Assembly: GCA_900169235.1 (NCBI GenBank)
Contig: FWCC01000124.1
Coordinates: 1 to 64,000, forward strand
Source of the DNA: Zarea fungicola
Taxonomy: Eukaryota; Ascomycota; Sordariomycetes; Hypocreales; Cordycipitaceae
Direction: 5' to 3'
DNA length: 64,000 bases
Of the stretch, positions 39,640 to 50,146 are shown piece by piece (the first letter of the stretch is position 1; the number at the start of each line of letters is the position of its first letter). Under the pieces are notes generated by a model. The model ran no database searches. It worked only from the letters and a program-made list of their open reading frames with translations, and was not told the DNA's origin. The position numbers and the translations under genes were made by a program.

Positions 39640-42600
39640 ATGGCACGCCGGATTCTTGGACTTGGCGACAGCCAAGCTCATCTTGACTCATTTGATCGTG
39701 TGCCTAGACCCCGAGCAGCGCCGATAGAGCCCTCTGGCAGTAATGCGGAGCTTAGTTTTGCCCAGGATTCGACTGTCGCTTTTCATGAACGTCCGCCACC
39801 AGTGCCCCCCAAACCGAGTCAAACAAGGCACGGTCGCTCTATGAGCCACCCATTCCCTTCAGCTTCCAACAGCGCCGATGCTTCGCCCTCAATACATACC
39901 GGAGAGACGAAGTTGCATCACGAGCTCAGAGATGGTCGCACAATGGCGCGGCAAATAGACAAGGGACCCAGGACGGCCGTCGGTTCCAACAGCAAAAGCT
40001 TCTCGACTGGAAATTGTATGACGTGTGGTAGTCTTGTACGGTGGCCCAGTAACCTCACCGTTTTCAAATGCACGACATGCGCCACGGTGAACGACCTGGA
40101 AGCTGTCGATGACCGTGACAATGCCAACCGACAAACTAGTCGTTCAAGAGACGGGTCTAATCCTAGAGCTGCACAGAAGAATGACGACACTGGACGAGGT
40201 ATGCTTGCAAACCAGACCAGAAAAGCCACTGGTTACACAGGTTCGCCAGGATCTGTTCAACCAATCTCGCTACTGCATACAAAAGATATCGTCCGAAGAT
40301 GCTTGTACTACTACATATCAAGGACAGTGAATGAAGGCACTGATGAGGAGACGAATCATAGCCAAAAATTACAATCGCCGTCAGACAAAACCGAAGTGCA
40401 TGGTCTAGGAGGCGAACCTGGAACACAACGGGATGCGGGCCGGCGATTTGGAGCACAATTCCTCAATGTTCCGACGCAAGGCGCACATAATGATTATACA
40501 AAGGCTATCGAGAAAACGCAACGATCTTTTTCTTCTGGCTATTCAGAGAAGCCTGCTTTCAGCAGCCAAGCAATTGGGCATAGTATTGACACCAGTGGCG
40601 CAAGTCCCGGACGCAATGCAATTTGTGAACCGAAGAATATATTCAAAGCGCTAGAAGAATATATCGCCGAATGCTTCCAGTCGTCCAGATGCCTCAATTC
40701 ATCGTTCATGCATCATAGCTTTGCTCCCGAATCTAAGCCTCCATCAGAACAGCAGATTCGACGAAAACCAGTGCCATCACGAGAGCCGCGCATGCCGTCA
40801 CGCGAACAAGGGAGACCACGAGGTAACACCGATACCAACATGTCGGTTTTCGAAGTCGACCCAAAACTTCTTCTGCTGGGTGACGTTGCAGAAAACGGGC
40901 TATGGTGGACTGGCGGCCGCACAGAACTCCCAGTGCAAGTTCAGAAACCGAAGAAACTGGACCACACCCGGAAGGCTTCGTCAACGGCAAGACCACTGCA
41001 GATGGATTGGGGAGAACTCGAAAATTGGTATCGAACTATCACTTGCCCTGCGGAAGGCTGGCTATCGGTTTTCGAAGAAATTTCGACCTTGAAGCCGCAC
41101 GCCAAAGTTGATATTCCAGCACTCGAGAAGGACCTCTTGCAAGGACAGGTTCATGTTCACCGGGCGCTTCTTAAATATACTGAAATGCTGCTGAAACGCC
41201 CGAGACATATTATATCACAGCCTGCCGATATGCAATTTCTGCTCATAATATTGGAAAACCCCCTTTTGCATAACGGCCAGCTACCCGTTGAGGGTTTAGT
41301 ACATCGAAATACTGCTCGCCGCAGACCGCAGGCTATCCATCAAACTGTACAACCAGATGGATCAGCAGCTGGACCCTCATCTGGCCCTCTATCTGGACAA
41401 CATTCAGGGATCATCAAGCGTGTCATAGGCCTCATTTCGAACTCGCCTCCACTCTGCCACACTTACTTGATTAGCTGGTGGATGAAATATGATACAGAGA
41501 GATATACGAGAACAAAGGATTTGTTGTCTGGATTTCTTGCCTATCGCATGCTGCGGCAGCGAAATAAGAAACCCCTGAAAGCTGCCGATGAAGATGCGGT
41601 TACCTCATTCTTGATTCCCCAAATGCGAAGCGGTCAGTCTGGAGCGGAAATACATGATGAAATCGGCGCTCTCAGCCTGTCAAATCTGTCAAAGAAGTCA
41701 GCAGAACCGGAAAAGATAACGTCCTATCCAGATGATTGGCAAGTTAAAGCAACCTCACGTGTACTTGCGCTCGTTTTTGCCGCAAATGATACCAATGCTG
41801 GCCGAGAGGCATACCATTACCATGGCGGCTACCAAAGCGGCCACAGACTACCGAGTAGTGACTTTTACGTTTCCATGGTTGACTATATCGATCTTGTTAA
41901 AGATTTCGATACTTGGGAAGCGAAGCAAGGTGCATTTTCCTTCTGCCAGTACCCATTTCTTCTCAGCGTCGGAGCAAAAATCTCTATTCTTGAGCATGAC
42001 ACGCGTCGCCAAATGCAATCAAAGGCAAGAAACGCTTTGATAGATAGCATAATGTCAAACAAATCTGTGCAGCAATACTTGACGCTGACAGTTCGCCGCG
42101 AGTGCCTCGTGGACGACAGCCTAATGGCTGTAAGTGAAGTCTTGGGCAATGGGACGGATGACATTAAGAAAGGGCTGCGAATTAAATTTCGCGGAGAGGA
42201 AGGCATTGATGGTGGTGGGCTACGAAAAGAATGGTTTCAGCTCGTTATTCGGGATGTATTCAATCCGGATTTTGGTAAGTGTGTTGACAGCCTGGAACCA
42301 ATCAGAGTCTAACTCAGGTATTCATAGGTATGTTTCTTTATGATGAGGACTCTCAATACTGTTATTTCAATCCAAACTCGCTAGAATCCACAGATCAATA
42401 TTTTCTTGTGGGTGTGGTTTTGGGATTGGCAATCTATAATTCAACCATCCTTGACGTGCCACTGCCACCATTTGCCTTCAAAAAGCTGCTGGCCTCAGTC
42501 CCAGGGCACGGCATGAACCCATTAGCACATGCCCCTCCAACTTTGAGGTACACGCTTGATGATCTTGCGGAGTATCGCCCGCGACTCGCCCGAGGACTTC

Positions 42601-43250
42601 AACAGCTGCTCGAGTACGAGGGTGACGTCGAATCGACGTTTGCACTGGATTTTGCAGTCGAGAATGAACGATATGGCTTGGTAACATCTGTGCCTCTTTG
42701 CGAAAGCGGAGAAAATAGGCCAGTCACCAAGTCAAACAGACGGGAATACGTTGATTTATATATACGTCACGCACTCGACGGCTCTATCAGGCGCCAATTT
42801 GAGCCTTTCCGGCGTGGCTTTTACAATGTCTGTGGTGGAAATGCTTTTTCATTATTCCGGCCCGGAGAAATTGAACTCCTTATCCGGGGATCGAATGAAC
42901 CGCTTGATGTCAATTCCTTGAGAGCTGTTGCCGAGTATCAAAACTGGGATTGTAAGCAGCCCGACGGAGTTGAGCCGGTGGTTTCTTGGTTTTGGGAGAC
43001 ATTCGATCGGGCGGAGCCTGGTGAACAGCGCAAGTTGCTCTCGTTCATTACTGGGAGTGATCGGATCCCAGCCACCGGAGCCACGTCGCTAAGAATCAAG
43101 TTATCATGCCTCGGTGATGACTGTTTACGATTCCCAGTGGCGAGGACGTGCTTCAACCAATTATCTCTGTGGCGCTATCGCACCCGACAGAAACTTGAAT
43201 ATGTTCTTTGGAGAGCTGTAAAGGAGAGCGAAGGGTTTGGTCTCAAATGA
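39640..43250 (+). CDS. HECT-type E3 ubiquitin ligase, HUL4/UBE3A-like
   Basis: HECT ligases accept ubiquitin on a catalytic cysteine and pass it to substrates. Two exons (39640-42274 and 42328-43250) give 1185 residues. The 53-nt intron has donor GTAAGT and acceptor CATAG, and it splits the Gly codon of NPDFG. The N-terminal 600 residues are mostly disordered, with a PPPVPPKPS proline motif and a zinc-ribbon-like pattern C126-X2-C129-X14-C144-X2-C147. The HECT domain starts near residue 830 (LVDDSL, LRIKFRGEEGIDGGGLRKEWFQL) and ends with the active-site motif ARTCFNQLSLWRY, catalytic Cys1153, and a Phe near the end (EGFGLK). The domain order fits the fungal HUL4 group, but orthology is inferred from memory of the family. 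The neighbour on the minus strand converges, 231 bases away. Confidence 0.93.
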
Positions 43251-43481
43251 ATAAGACGGGAATTAGAATGATGCAAAACAACTGCCCGGTGCAAATCATG
43301 GCGTCGAACTATCTCCTCTTTGCGAGGAGATGGTACCTAGAAAATTCTCTTTCTCAAAAACACATCACTTAGAAAAGAACAAGATACTGCCACCGGAAGA
43401 AAGATGTACTCTTTGCTTTTGCATGTTTAAACATATGTGGTTGTATAACTACAATAATATTACACGAGTTGCTCTGCCGCT

Positions 43482-44335
43482 TTACGCGGTTTCTTCTGCT
43501 GCACCACCTGCCGCGCGGGCGCGCTTTAGCATTTCGGCTTCTCTCCTCTTTTCGGCCTTGATGGCATTGATGCGCTCGCGGGATACGTTGCCCAGCTTTC
43601 TCAGCTCTTCCAAGCTTTGCCATTCTGCATTATCCTCTGGCGTTGATCGCAAAGGCACGGCACCGACCTGCGCGACGAGTTGGTCAAGAATATTTGTGGA
43701 GTGCTTATCCTTCATGTCGATTTGGACAACACGCTCGTTGCTGGCGGGCGGTTGGGCCTTGGACAGACCAGTGCGCGACGAGGCAGGCTGAGGGGCGGCC
43801 GTCGAGGGAGCATCGTTGGAGGTCCGCAGGTAGACGGTCATGGTTGGTGGCTGCTCGTTTTGATTGTGACGGTTGACAATCATGGATACGGAAGGGTTAT
43901 TGTACTTTAGACGAGGGAGGTATTCGCGCCAGAATTTCCTGTTGCAAAGGAGCAGAGCAAGCGTTAGTTTTGAAAAAGAGATTCCATACACTTCTTCAAC
44001 CGTAGTTGTCCGGTACATGAGGATACAGAGTGACATACTTGGCTCCCATGTGACCATTTTGTGTTCTTAAGGCAAAGTCCATGTGAATCTGAGAGACCTC
44101 GGGCGGTAGAATGGCCGCTCCAGGGCCCATTCGGAGGTTCAGGAGCTGCAGTGCGGTTTTGTTAGCGTCAAGATGGCTATTGTCGCATGTCGCGTGTCTA
44201 GAGAGATGCTGTTTCTTACCCTCTGGAAAGGAAGAGAGAAAAAAAAAAATGTTAGCAAAGATTTAACATTGAGCAGCTGGTTCATGCTGCACTAACCTTT
44301 CGAAGTAAATGTAACCGCTCTCCTAATGACCGCAT
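43482..44335 (-). CDS. Mitochondrial ribosomal protein with L51/S25/CI-B8 domain (MRP49-like)
   Basis: The product is a mitoribosomal protein with the thioredoxin-like L51/S25/CI-B8 fold. Exons are 44335-44297, a likely 3-nt exon 44222-44220, 44145-44039 and 43938-43482, giving 201 residues (200 if the tiny exon is skipped). The core is MGPGAAILPPEVSQIHMDFA, then NGHMGAKKFWREYLPRLKYNNPSVSMIVNR, as in yeast MRP49 and related fungal proteins. The C-terminal 120 residues are longer than in yeast, Pro/Ala-rich, then helical and basic (RERINAIKAEKRREAEMLKRARAAG). No separate cleavable presequence is obvious beyond the basic MRSLGERLHLLRK start. The gene shares a 329-bp divergent promoter with a mitochondrial ribosome-assembly-type GTPase, consistent with joint expression. 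Confidence 0.9.
44220..44222 (-). other. Candidate 3-nt microexon (AGG) of the L51-type gene
   Basis: Read on the minus strand, exon 1 ends CGAAAG. A first 74-nt intron runs from GTTAGT through branch TGCTAACAT to TTTCCAG. Then comes AGG. A second 74-nt intron runs from GTAAGA through branch CGCTAACAA to CTGCAG. Including AGG inserts one Arg between LHLLRK and LLNLRMG. Omitting it leaves a single 151-nt intron and also keeps frame. Confidence 0.6.
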
Positions 44336-44664
44336 TTTCGGGAACTGCTTTTATTTGATCGTACAGCAGCTAGTCGAATGTTGCAACTTTGGACTGGTTC
44401 CTCTGAAAATCGTCGAAGTCCCCTGTAAGAGTCCCGGCCCGGCTAATCATCCGCAACCAAGCTGTCGCAGCACCCAGCCAGCAAAGCCCGGCAAGGGGCA
44501 CTAAAAATTGAACTAGCGCCCGGTACGCTCCACTGAAATTTATATCAATCGAGGCCCCAATCCAGCTTGTCGAGTCAAGCCATTGGAAACGTCTTCGAGT
44601 ATAATGCGAATGGAAGCAGTTGCCATGACAAGGCGGCTTCTGCGATAAAGTTACCGAAAATACA
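44336..44664. promoter_or_regulatory. Divergent promoter, L51-type gene / GEP3-like GTPase
   Basis: 329 bases lie between start codons. CCAAT occurs near 44557 and its complement ATTGG near 44582. These are candidate CCAAT-binding sites and no more. Confidence 0.6.
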
Positions 44665-46849
44665 ATGCATAGAGCATTGGCATGCCGGTGGTTGACTCGG
44701 GCTCTCCGTACCACTGAGACTCTACCACCATCTGGAGTGCCACTGTTCCTGTGTCCTACGGCCAACGTGTGGCGACAACTACGGGTTGCGCCGGTTCAAT
44801 TTTCTCACAATCTCGACCAGCGACGGCCAAACCATATCGACGCCTCCTTAGTTGAAGAGAAGCTCCGTACGGCTGAAGCGCCTGCTGAGCCTCTGCGAAA
44901 GCTTCCCCTCAACTGCAGTGGTTGCGGCGCATTCACACAGACAACAGACCCCCAGCAGCTTGGCTATTATGATACCACTGCGAAGCGCGTGCGCACATGG
45001 TTAAAGCCCAAGAAAAACGAGCTGCAAGACAAGGACATCAAAGAGAATCAGGTAGTCAGCGATGTCCTGAAATGCATGGACAGCAGCCAGTTGACTGCAC
45101 TCGGCTTCGACACCAACAATTTAGTGGTAGAGGAGGCTCAGAGTGGGCTTGGTTCCCGTACGTGTCTATTCTATTGCGCTTTGGGTTCATCCAAGCTAAT
45201 AATAAATTTTCGAAATAGAACAAAAGCCACCTTTGTGCGATCGCTGTCACGACTTGGTACACTACAATGCGTCTTCGGACTCTGCCAAGGTGCCCATGTT
45301 CCACCCGACGGTCGAGACGCTGCGCGAGACGATCGAAGAGTCCCCTCATAAATACAATCACATCTACCATGTCATTGACGCCGCCGATTTTCCCATGTCC
45401 CTCATACCACGACTAAATGTATTGCTTGGCGACATTCCTCTCAGAACCCGCAACAGACGCTCCCGGGCAAGCAAGTATCAACACGACCGCAAGACTGAAA
45501 TGAGCTTCATTATTACTCGCAGTGATCTTCTTGGACCGACAAAGCAATCGGTGGATGCCTTGATGCCGTATCTCCGTGATGTTTTGCGCGAAGCCCTGGG
45601 CCGGCTTGGCAACAGGGTGCGGCTCGGCAATGTGAAATGTGTTAGTGCTCACAGGGGCTGGTGGACCTCTGATATAAGGGAAGAGATATGGCGCAGAGGC
45701 GGAGCCGGATGGATGGTTGGCAAGGTTAATGTCGGCAAGAGTCGACTGTTTGAGGAGGTATTTCCCAAGGGCCGCATGGAGGGTCAAGGCACATTCGCGG
45801 GTGCTACTGCTGTCGGCGAGCTTTACCCTGAAGAAGAGAGCGCGGATATAGGAGACCTGCTACCGCCTGCACAGCAAGCTACCAATTTCCCAACAATGCC
45901 CCTGGTTTCATCCCTTCCAGGAACTACGGCCTCGCCTATTCGAATTCCCTTTGGCAACAAAAAGGGAGAGCTAGTTGACTTGCCCGGACTGGCCCGTGGC
46001 GATTTGGAGCTGTTTGTCAAGGAGGAACACCAACAATCTCTCATCATGAAGAAGCGCATAGTCCCTGAACAGATCAGCGTCAAGTCTGGCAAGTCTCTGG
46101 TGCTTGGCGGTGGACTTGTTCGCATCACACCCCGGACGGAAAATCTCGTTTTTCTCATGTACAATTTCACGCCTCTCGAGGAGCATCTGACAAGTACTGA
46201 AAAGGCAGTCGAGCTACAAGAGCAAACAAGGTTCTCGGGTGCGCAGGAGAATATTTGCCTGCCTGGTACGGCTGACAAGATGAAGCATGCCGGCACATTT
46301 GCTTTGCAGCATGATGTGACTCGACAAAGAGCAGGACCATTGACACGGAAGAATGCTGTCGGCCTCCATGTTGATCGATTGCCATTCCGTGTACTGTCGG
46401 TAGACATTTTGATCGAGGGTGTTGGCTACGTGGAAATTGTGGCGCAAGTCCGCGCCAGAAGACTGCAGCGGCAAAACCCAGAGGATAGCAATTCTGCAAC
46501 GGGAGATAAAGACCCCGCAGCGCCAACTCTTACACTTGATCCGTTTGAGGAGATGATGAGAGGGAGACGAGATAGCACGTCCGTTCGCCCTGGTGCACCT
46601 CACAGAAATGTCAGCAGGCCAGATTTCGAGGGAAACGACCCGGAGCCGGACATTCCTTTGGTGGATATATACACACCAGAGGGAAAATTCATTGGAACGC
46701 GACAACCAATTCACGGCTGGCTCACCAACAAACCCCGAGTTCTTGCAGAGCACAAGAAGAGTCGTCCACGTAAGAGCATGAGAGGGCAGAAGAAGAAGGC
46801 CAAGATCGAGGCAAGGGCAGCAACGGCCAATCCTGTACAAATCCTATAA
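44665..46849 (+). CDS. Circularly permuted GTPase, YqeH/GEP3 type, mitochondrial
   Basis: YqeH-family GTPases assist assembly of the small ribosomal subunit in bacteria. Fungal GEP3 is the mitochondrial counterpart, named from genetic interaction with prohibitins. Two exons (44665-45157 and 45219-46849) give 707 residues. The intron (61 nt, GTACGT to AAATAG) interrupts the zinc-finger region. The N-terminus is basic and Arg/Leu-rich, as expected of a mitochondrial presequence. A C84-X2-C87 and C171-X2-C174 pair forms the YqeH-type zinc finger. The G motifs occur in permuted order: G4-like TRSD (264-267), then G1 GKVNVGKS (332-339), then G3 DLPG (418-421), which is diagnostic. The stretch between G1 and G3 is longer than in bacteria. 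The C-terminus is basic (KKSRPRKSMRGQKKKAK). The L51-type mitoribosomal gene is its divergent partner. Confidence 0.9.
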
Positions 46850-47251
46850 AATGTGTAACATAACGACAACTGTATAATATGTATATTAGACACATGATAG
46901 ATTATACCTTTTAATCTAACCCTGCTCGACATAGTGTTACTCGGCTACCGTGTTAGTGGTCCCAGGCTGCCAAGTCAAGGCAGATCCCGATCTGGCCTAG
47001 AGCCAGCCGAATGACAAAGCCTAGGAAGAAGCCTGCCACTTACGGGATGACGTCTAAACTTTTATCTCTAGCAAACAAAAAACATCATATCATTCCCACC
47101 AGCTGCTGCCGAAAACTTGGTCTCGCCATTTCTACATTTTTTTTTCGACTAGTGCAGTAGCCCAAATCTATAGAACGAGAGACGCTGCTCAAAAAATTAC
47201 AAAGGCTATCGAACCCCCACCACCAAAAAATCCCCCACAAGCCATACGATT
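46850..47251. other. Spacer between the GEP3-like gene and YPI1
   Basis: 402 bases holding the 3' region of one + strand gene and the promoter of the next. A poly-T tract lies near 47139-47147. No other feature is seen. Confidence 0.6.
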
Positions 47252-47818
47252 ATGTCGCAAGAGATGTCGCAGCGCAGCGTGCCAACGCCGTTGGTATCGC
47301 AAACAACGACACTCAGCTCTAGCTCACAAGAAAATTCTGATTCGGCACCGAGGATACTACGCCTGCGCGGACGGCACAACGCCAACGGCCGGTCGGTGCA
47401 GTGGGCAGAGGATGTGGTGGATAATGAAGGGCTAGGCAGGAAGAGTTCCAAAGGTATGCCCCATCTTTAGAACGAACGAAATCACTACAGAAGCGAGTCT
47501 AACAGTTGCGGGGCACGATAAATAGTATGCTGCATCTATCACAAGCCAAAAGCCGTTGACGAGTCAAGCGATGAATCTTCGTCTGACTCTTCGTCCGACG
47601 AATCAGACTACGAAGAGAACATGCGCCGAGGAAAAGGACGCAAAAACCTTGGGAAAGACAAGGATGCGGAACATGAGGACTGTAACCACACCCATAATCA
47701 CGACCATGGCAAGCCGCAACGTAGGACAGAGAAGCAGAAGCGACCACCTAGTCCAAACGCTTACGAAAAGATCCCAAAACCGAAACGTAAGGAGGAGCCG
47801 GCACAAGAGAAACAGTAG
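47252..47818 (+). CDS. YPI1: Type 1 protein phosphatase regulator YPI1 (inhibitor-3 family)
   Basis: YPI1/inhibitor-3 binds and regulates protein phosphatase 1 (GLC7) in the nucleus, affecting mitosis and glycogen metabolism. Two exons (47252-47453 and 47526-47818) give 164 residues. The 72-nt intron uses donor GTATGC and acceptor AAATAG and splits a Val codon. The conserved core LRLRG, RSVQWAEDVVDNEGLGRKSSK and VCCIYHKP is present in full. The VQW segment is the RVxF-type docking site for PP1. The rest is Ser/Asp/Glu-rich and then Lys/Pro-rich, as expected of a disordered inhibitor, with a His/Asp patch (HTHNHDHG). Reading through the donor would truncate the protein shortly after SSKG. Confidence 0.95.
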
Positions 47819-47844
47819 ATGCTTGCAGTAGTGTGGGCTGTGTG

Positions 47845-47874
47845 ATTTTATTTTATTTTATTTTATTTTATTTA
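47845..47874. repeat. (ATTTT)n microsatellite
   Basis: About six ATTTT units occur 27 bases after the YPI1 stop codon, within its 3' UTR or the convergent spacer toward the Gta3-like gene. Confidence 0.95.
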
Positions 47875-48096
47875 GCAAATGGATATGCATAGCGTTGGTT
47901 TGGGTTAGAATTCTACGGCGTTGTTTGACGGGGACTATTTGTTTCTTATACAAGGAAAGCGACGCTCAACTTGGCCGAGCCAAAGTAGCAATAGCGTTGA
48001 ATTATGATTTAATTTGGTATTACATAGGCAGTCTGCCCAGGGTATCATCTGGTACTTAAAGCATCCAGCACAGATCTGTTGTACATTGGCCACCTT

Positions 48097-48672
48097 TTAC
48101 GGCGTCTTGGCGCTTTCTACAACAAAGTATTTGCCGGCCTTCTTGGACGCTGTCGAAAGCGCATCCCAATTTTCTGCCTCTGATTCAACCTTTTTCTTAA
48201 CTCTCCTCGGTCGTTGGTAGTGGCCTACACGTGTCTCCTTTGCAATTATATCTATGAGATGCTCTAAACCGATGGCGCTCTGTTTCCGGCCCTCCTCGGT
48301 CTCATCTCGTATTGCTTGAAGTGGCTCTAGTCCCGTGGTATCGACTCGCTGAACAGCCTTGACAAAGTGTAGCTGGCTCTGTAGCGTCGCAATCATCGAT
48401 GCTTCTTCCTGCTCTGATGTTGGCGCCGGCAGCGCTGACAGCTTGAGAAGATGACGTAGTTGTGCGGATGTGATTGTTTCGGCCGGCGATGCATTGCCCT
48501 CGGCAAGAAGTGAGCGCACAGACCATGTTGGATGGGCAAGAATCTGGTGTGCCGTGGAAGCCTTTGTCGATACTGTGGCTTTTTGTAGTGATGGCCACGA
48601 GGAATAGCGTTTCGAGACAGTTAGCAGGACCGTGGCCCTGCAACGAGCGCAGAGAAAGCCCGGCGCTGACAT
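48097..48672 (-). CDS. Mitochondrial Gta3/GatC-like amidotransferase subunit
   Basis: A single exon encodes 191 residues. I chose the ATG at 48672; an in-frame GTG lies 12 bases upstream. The N-terminus (LCARCRATVLLTVSKRYSS) is basic and lacks acids, as expected of a mitochondrial presequence. The central part (ITSAQLRHLLKLSALPAPTSEQEEASMIATLQSQLHFVKAVQRVDTTG) has the GatC pattern: a helix pair and a VDTTGLEPL turn, as in the C subunit of the glutamyl-tRNA(Gln) amidotransferase that turns Glu-tRNA(Gln) into Gln-tRNA(Gln). Fungal members with the longer C-terminus are usually called Gta3. The last 60 residues are basic and end in GKYFVVESAKTP. The gene shares a 373-bp divergent promoter with SEC17. 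Confidence 0.87.
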   Translation of the reverse strand: MSAPGFLCARCRATVLLTVSKRYSSWPSLQKATVSTKASTAHQILAHPTWSVRSLLAEGNASPAETITSAQLRHLLKLSALPAPTSEQEEASMIATLQSQLHFVKAVQRVDTTGLEPLQAIRDETEEGRKQSAIGLEHLIDIIAKETRVGHYQRPRRVKKKVESEAENWDALSTASKKAGKYFVVESAKTP

Positions 48673-49045
48673 GCTGTGTTGCACCTATGAGATTTGCAGC
48701 ACTCGGGGGTTTCGTCTAGTTTATACGGATTATTGAGAATATTCTGCAAGGTTTTCGGGGATGTTCAATAGAAATGCGATTTCGCAACGAGTCGTCCCTA
48801 AATGCAGTGCAACTTGTCGAAGGAATAACAGTGGAGCAAGCTTGAGAGCGGTCGTGGCAACTGCATCGGGCGGTCAGTCGGCGTCATAGGCTGCTAGCAC
48901 GTACTGGCTGTGTCGACTTGAAGTTCCACTTCCCTCACATGCGACTTGTCTTCTTCTCAACTCCGCGACTAAAGGGGAACTGAAACCCAGAAAATTGTCA
49001 TTATTATCACATAAACCTGATTTTAGGACCAAGAATCTTTCCAAC
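48673..49045. promoter_or_regulatory. Divergent promoter, Gta3-like gene / SEC17
   Basis: 373 bases separate the two start codons, with no coding sequence or named motif in between. Confidence 0.6.
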
Positions 49046-50146
49046 ATGGCACAGGACCCTCGTGCCCTACTGCAAAAGGTGCGCCTGGGACAACCCCTCC
49101 CCCACCCTCATCTGTTCCGGAAGAAACTGACCAGTGCGCTTTTACGGGCATACAGGCAGAGCAGACGCTTCAAGGCGCCGGCCGTGGCTTTAGCTTCTTC
49201 GGTGGCCGTGAGGAAAAGTACCAGAATGCCGCCGACTTATTTGTCCAGGCTGCCAATGCCTTCAAGATCTCTCAGCAGAGTGGGTGGATCCCGAGCTCAT
49301 TCATCCCTTGGGTCTGTTATTGAAAACTAATCCTGGCAACCGCCCCGGACAATAGACCTCGAAGCTGGAAAGGCCTTTGAAAAGGCAGCCGAAGTCTTCA
49401 CCAATAATCTCAACGAGCCGGACGATGCCGCCAACACCTTGATTGACGCATTCAAGGCATACCGAAAGACCGACCCCCAGGCTGCCGTACGATGTGTCAA
49501 GATTGCAATCCAGCGTTATTGCGCAAAGGGTAACTTCAGGAGAGCCGCTAGCCAGCAAGAGGCTCTGGCCGAAGTATATGAGCAAGAGCTTGGTGACAAT
49601 AAGAGCGCGCTTGAGGCCTGCGAGACTGCCGCCTCGTGGTACGAGGGCGACAATGCAAATGCGTGCGTATCTTGACATACAGCTGCTATCGCCAGTGCAG
49701 CATTTTTTTTGCTAACCAATTATCTGCGCAGCCTCGCCAACAAGCTGTGGATCAAAGTTGCCGATATGGCCGCTCTGGAAGGGGACTACTATAAGGCCAT
49801 CGAAAATTTTGAAAAGGTTGCCACAGTGTCTATCGACAACAACCTCATGAAGTACAGCGTCAAGGACTATTTCCTTAAATCTGGCATCTGTCATCTCGCC
49901 ACCGCCGACTTGGTAGCTTCAGAGCGTGCTCTAGAGAAGTACCGCGAAATGGACCCCTCATTCGCTGCACAGCGCGAGCACATGCTTCTAACTGATCTTT
50001 GCCAGGCTGTCGCAGCTAAGAGTCAAGAGCAGTTTACGGACAAGCTGTACCAATACGACCAGATCAGCAAGTTGGACAAGTGGAAGACGACCATATTGGT
50101 GCGGGTGAAGAATGGTATTGAAGAGGCTGACGACGAGTTTGCTTAA
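49046..50146 (+). CDS. SEC17: Alpha-SNAP, SNARE disassembly adaptor
   Basis: Alpha-SNAP binds cis-SNARE complexes and recruits the ATPase NSF (SEC18) to take them apart after membrane fusion. Four exons (49046-49078, 49156-49279, 49356-49662, 49732-50146) give 292 residues, the same length as yeast Sec17. The N-terminal loop region GGFSFFGG-like (GRGFSFFGGREEKYQNAADLFVQAANAFK) is the membrane-touching hydrophobic loop. TPR-like helical repeats follow, with the family segments AEVFTNNLNEPDDAANTL, GNFRRAASQQEALAEVYE and LMKYSVKDYFLKSGIC. The C-terminus EEADDEFA has the acidic end needed to stimulate NSF. Introns are 77, 76 and 69 nt, all with good signals and phases. SEC31 and GET2 in the same window also serve the secretory route. 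Confidence 0.96.

Noticed and set aside
42275..42320. Alternative acceptor AACTCAG, upstream of the chosen one in the HECT gene
   Set aside because: Using it inserts IHRYVS-like residues in a shifted frame and breaks the HECT domain. The CATAG acceptor at 42327 restores DFGMFLYDE.
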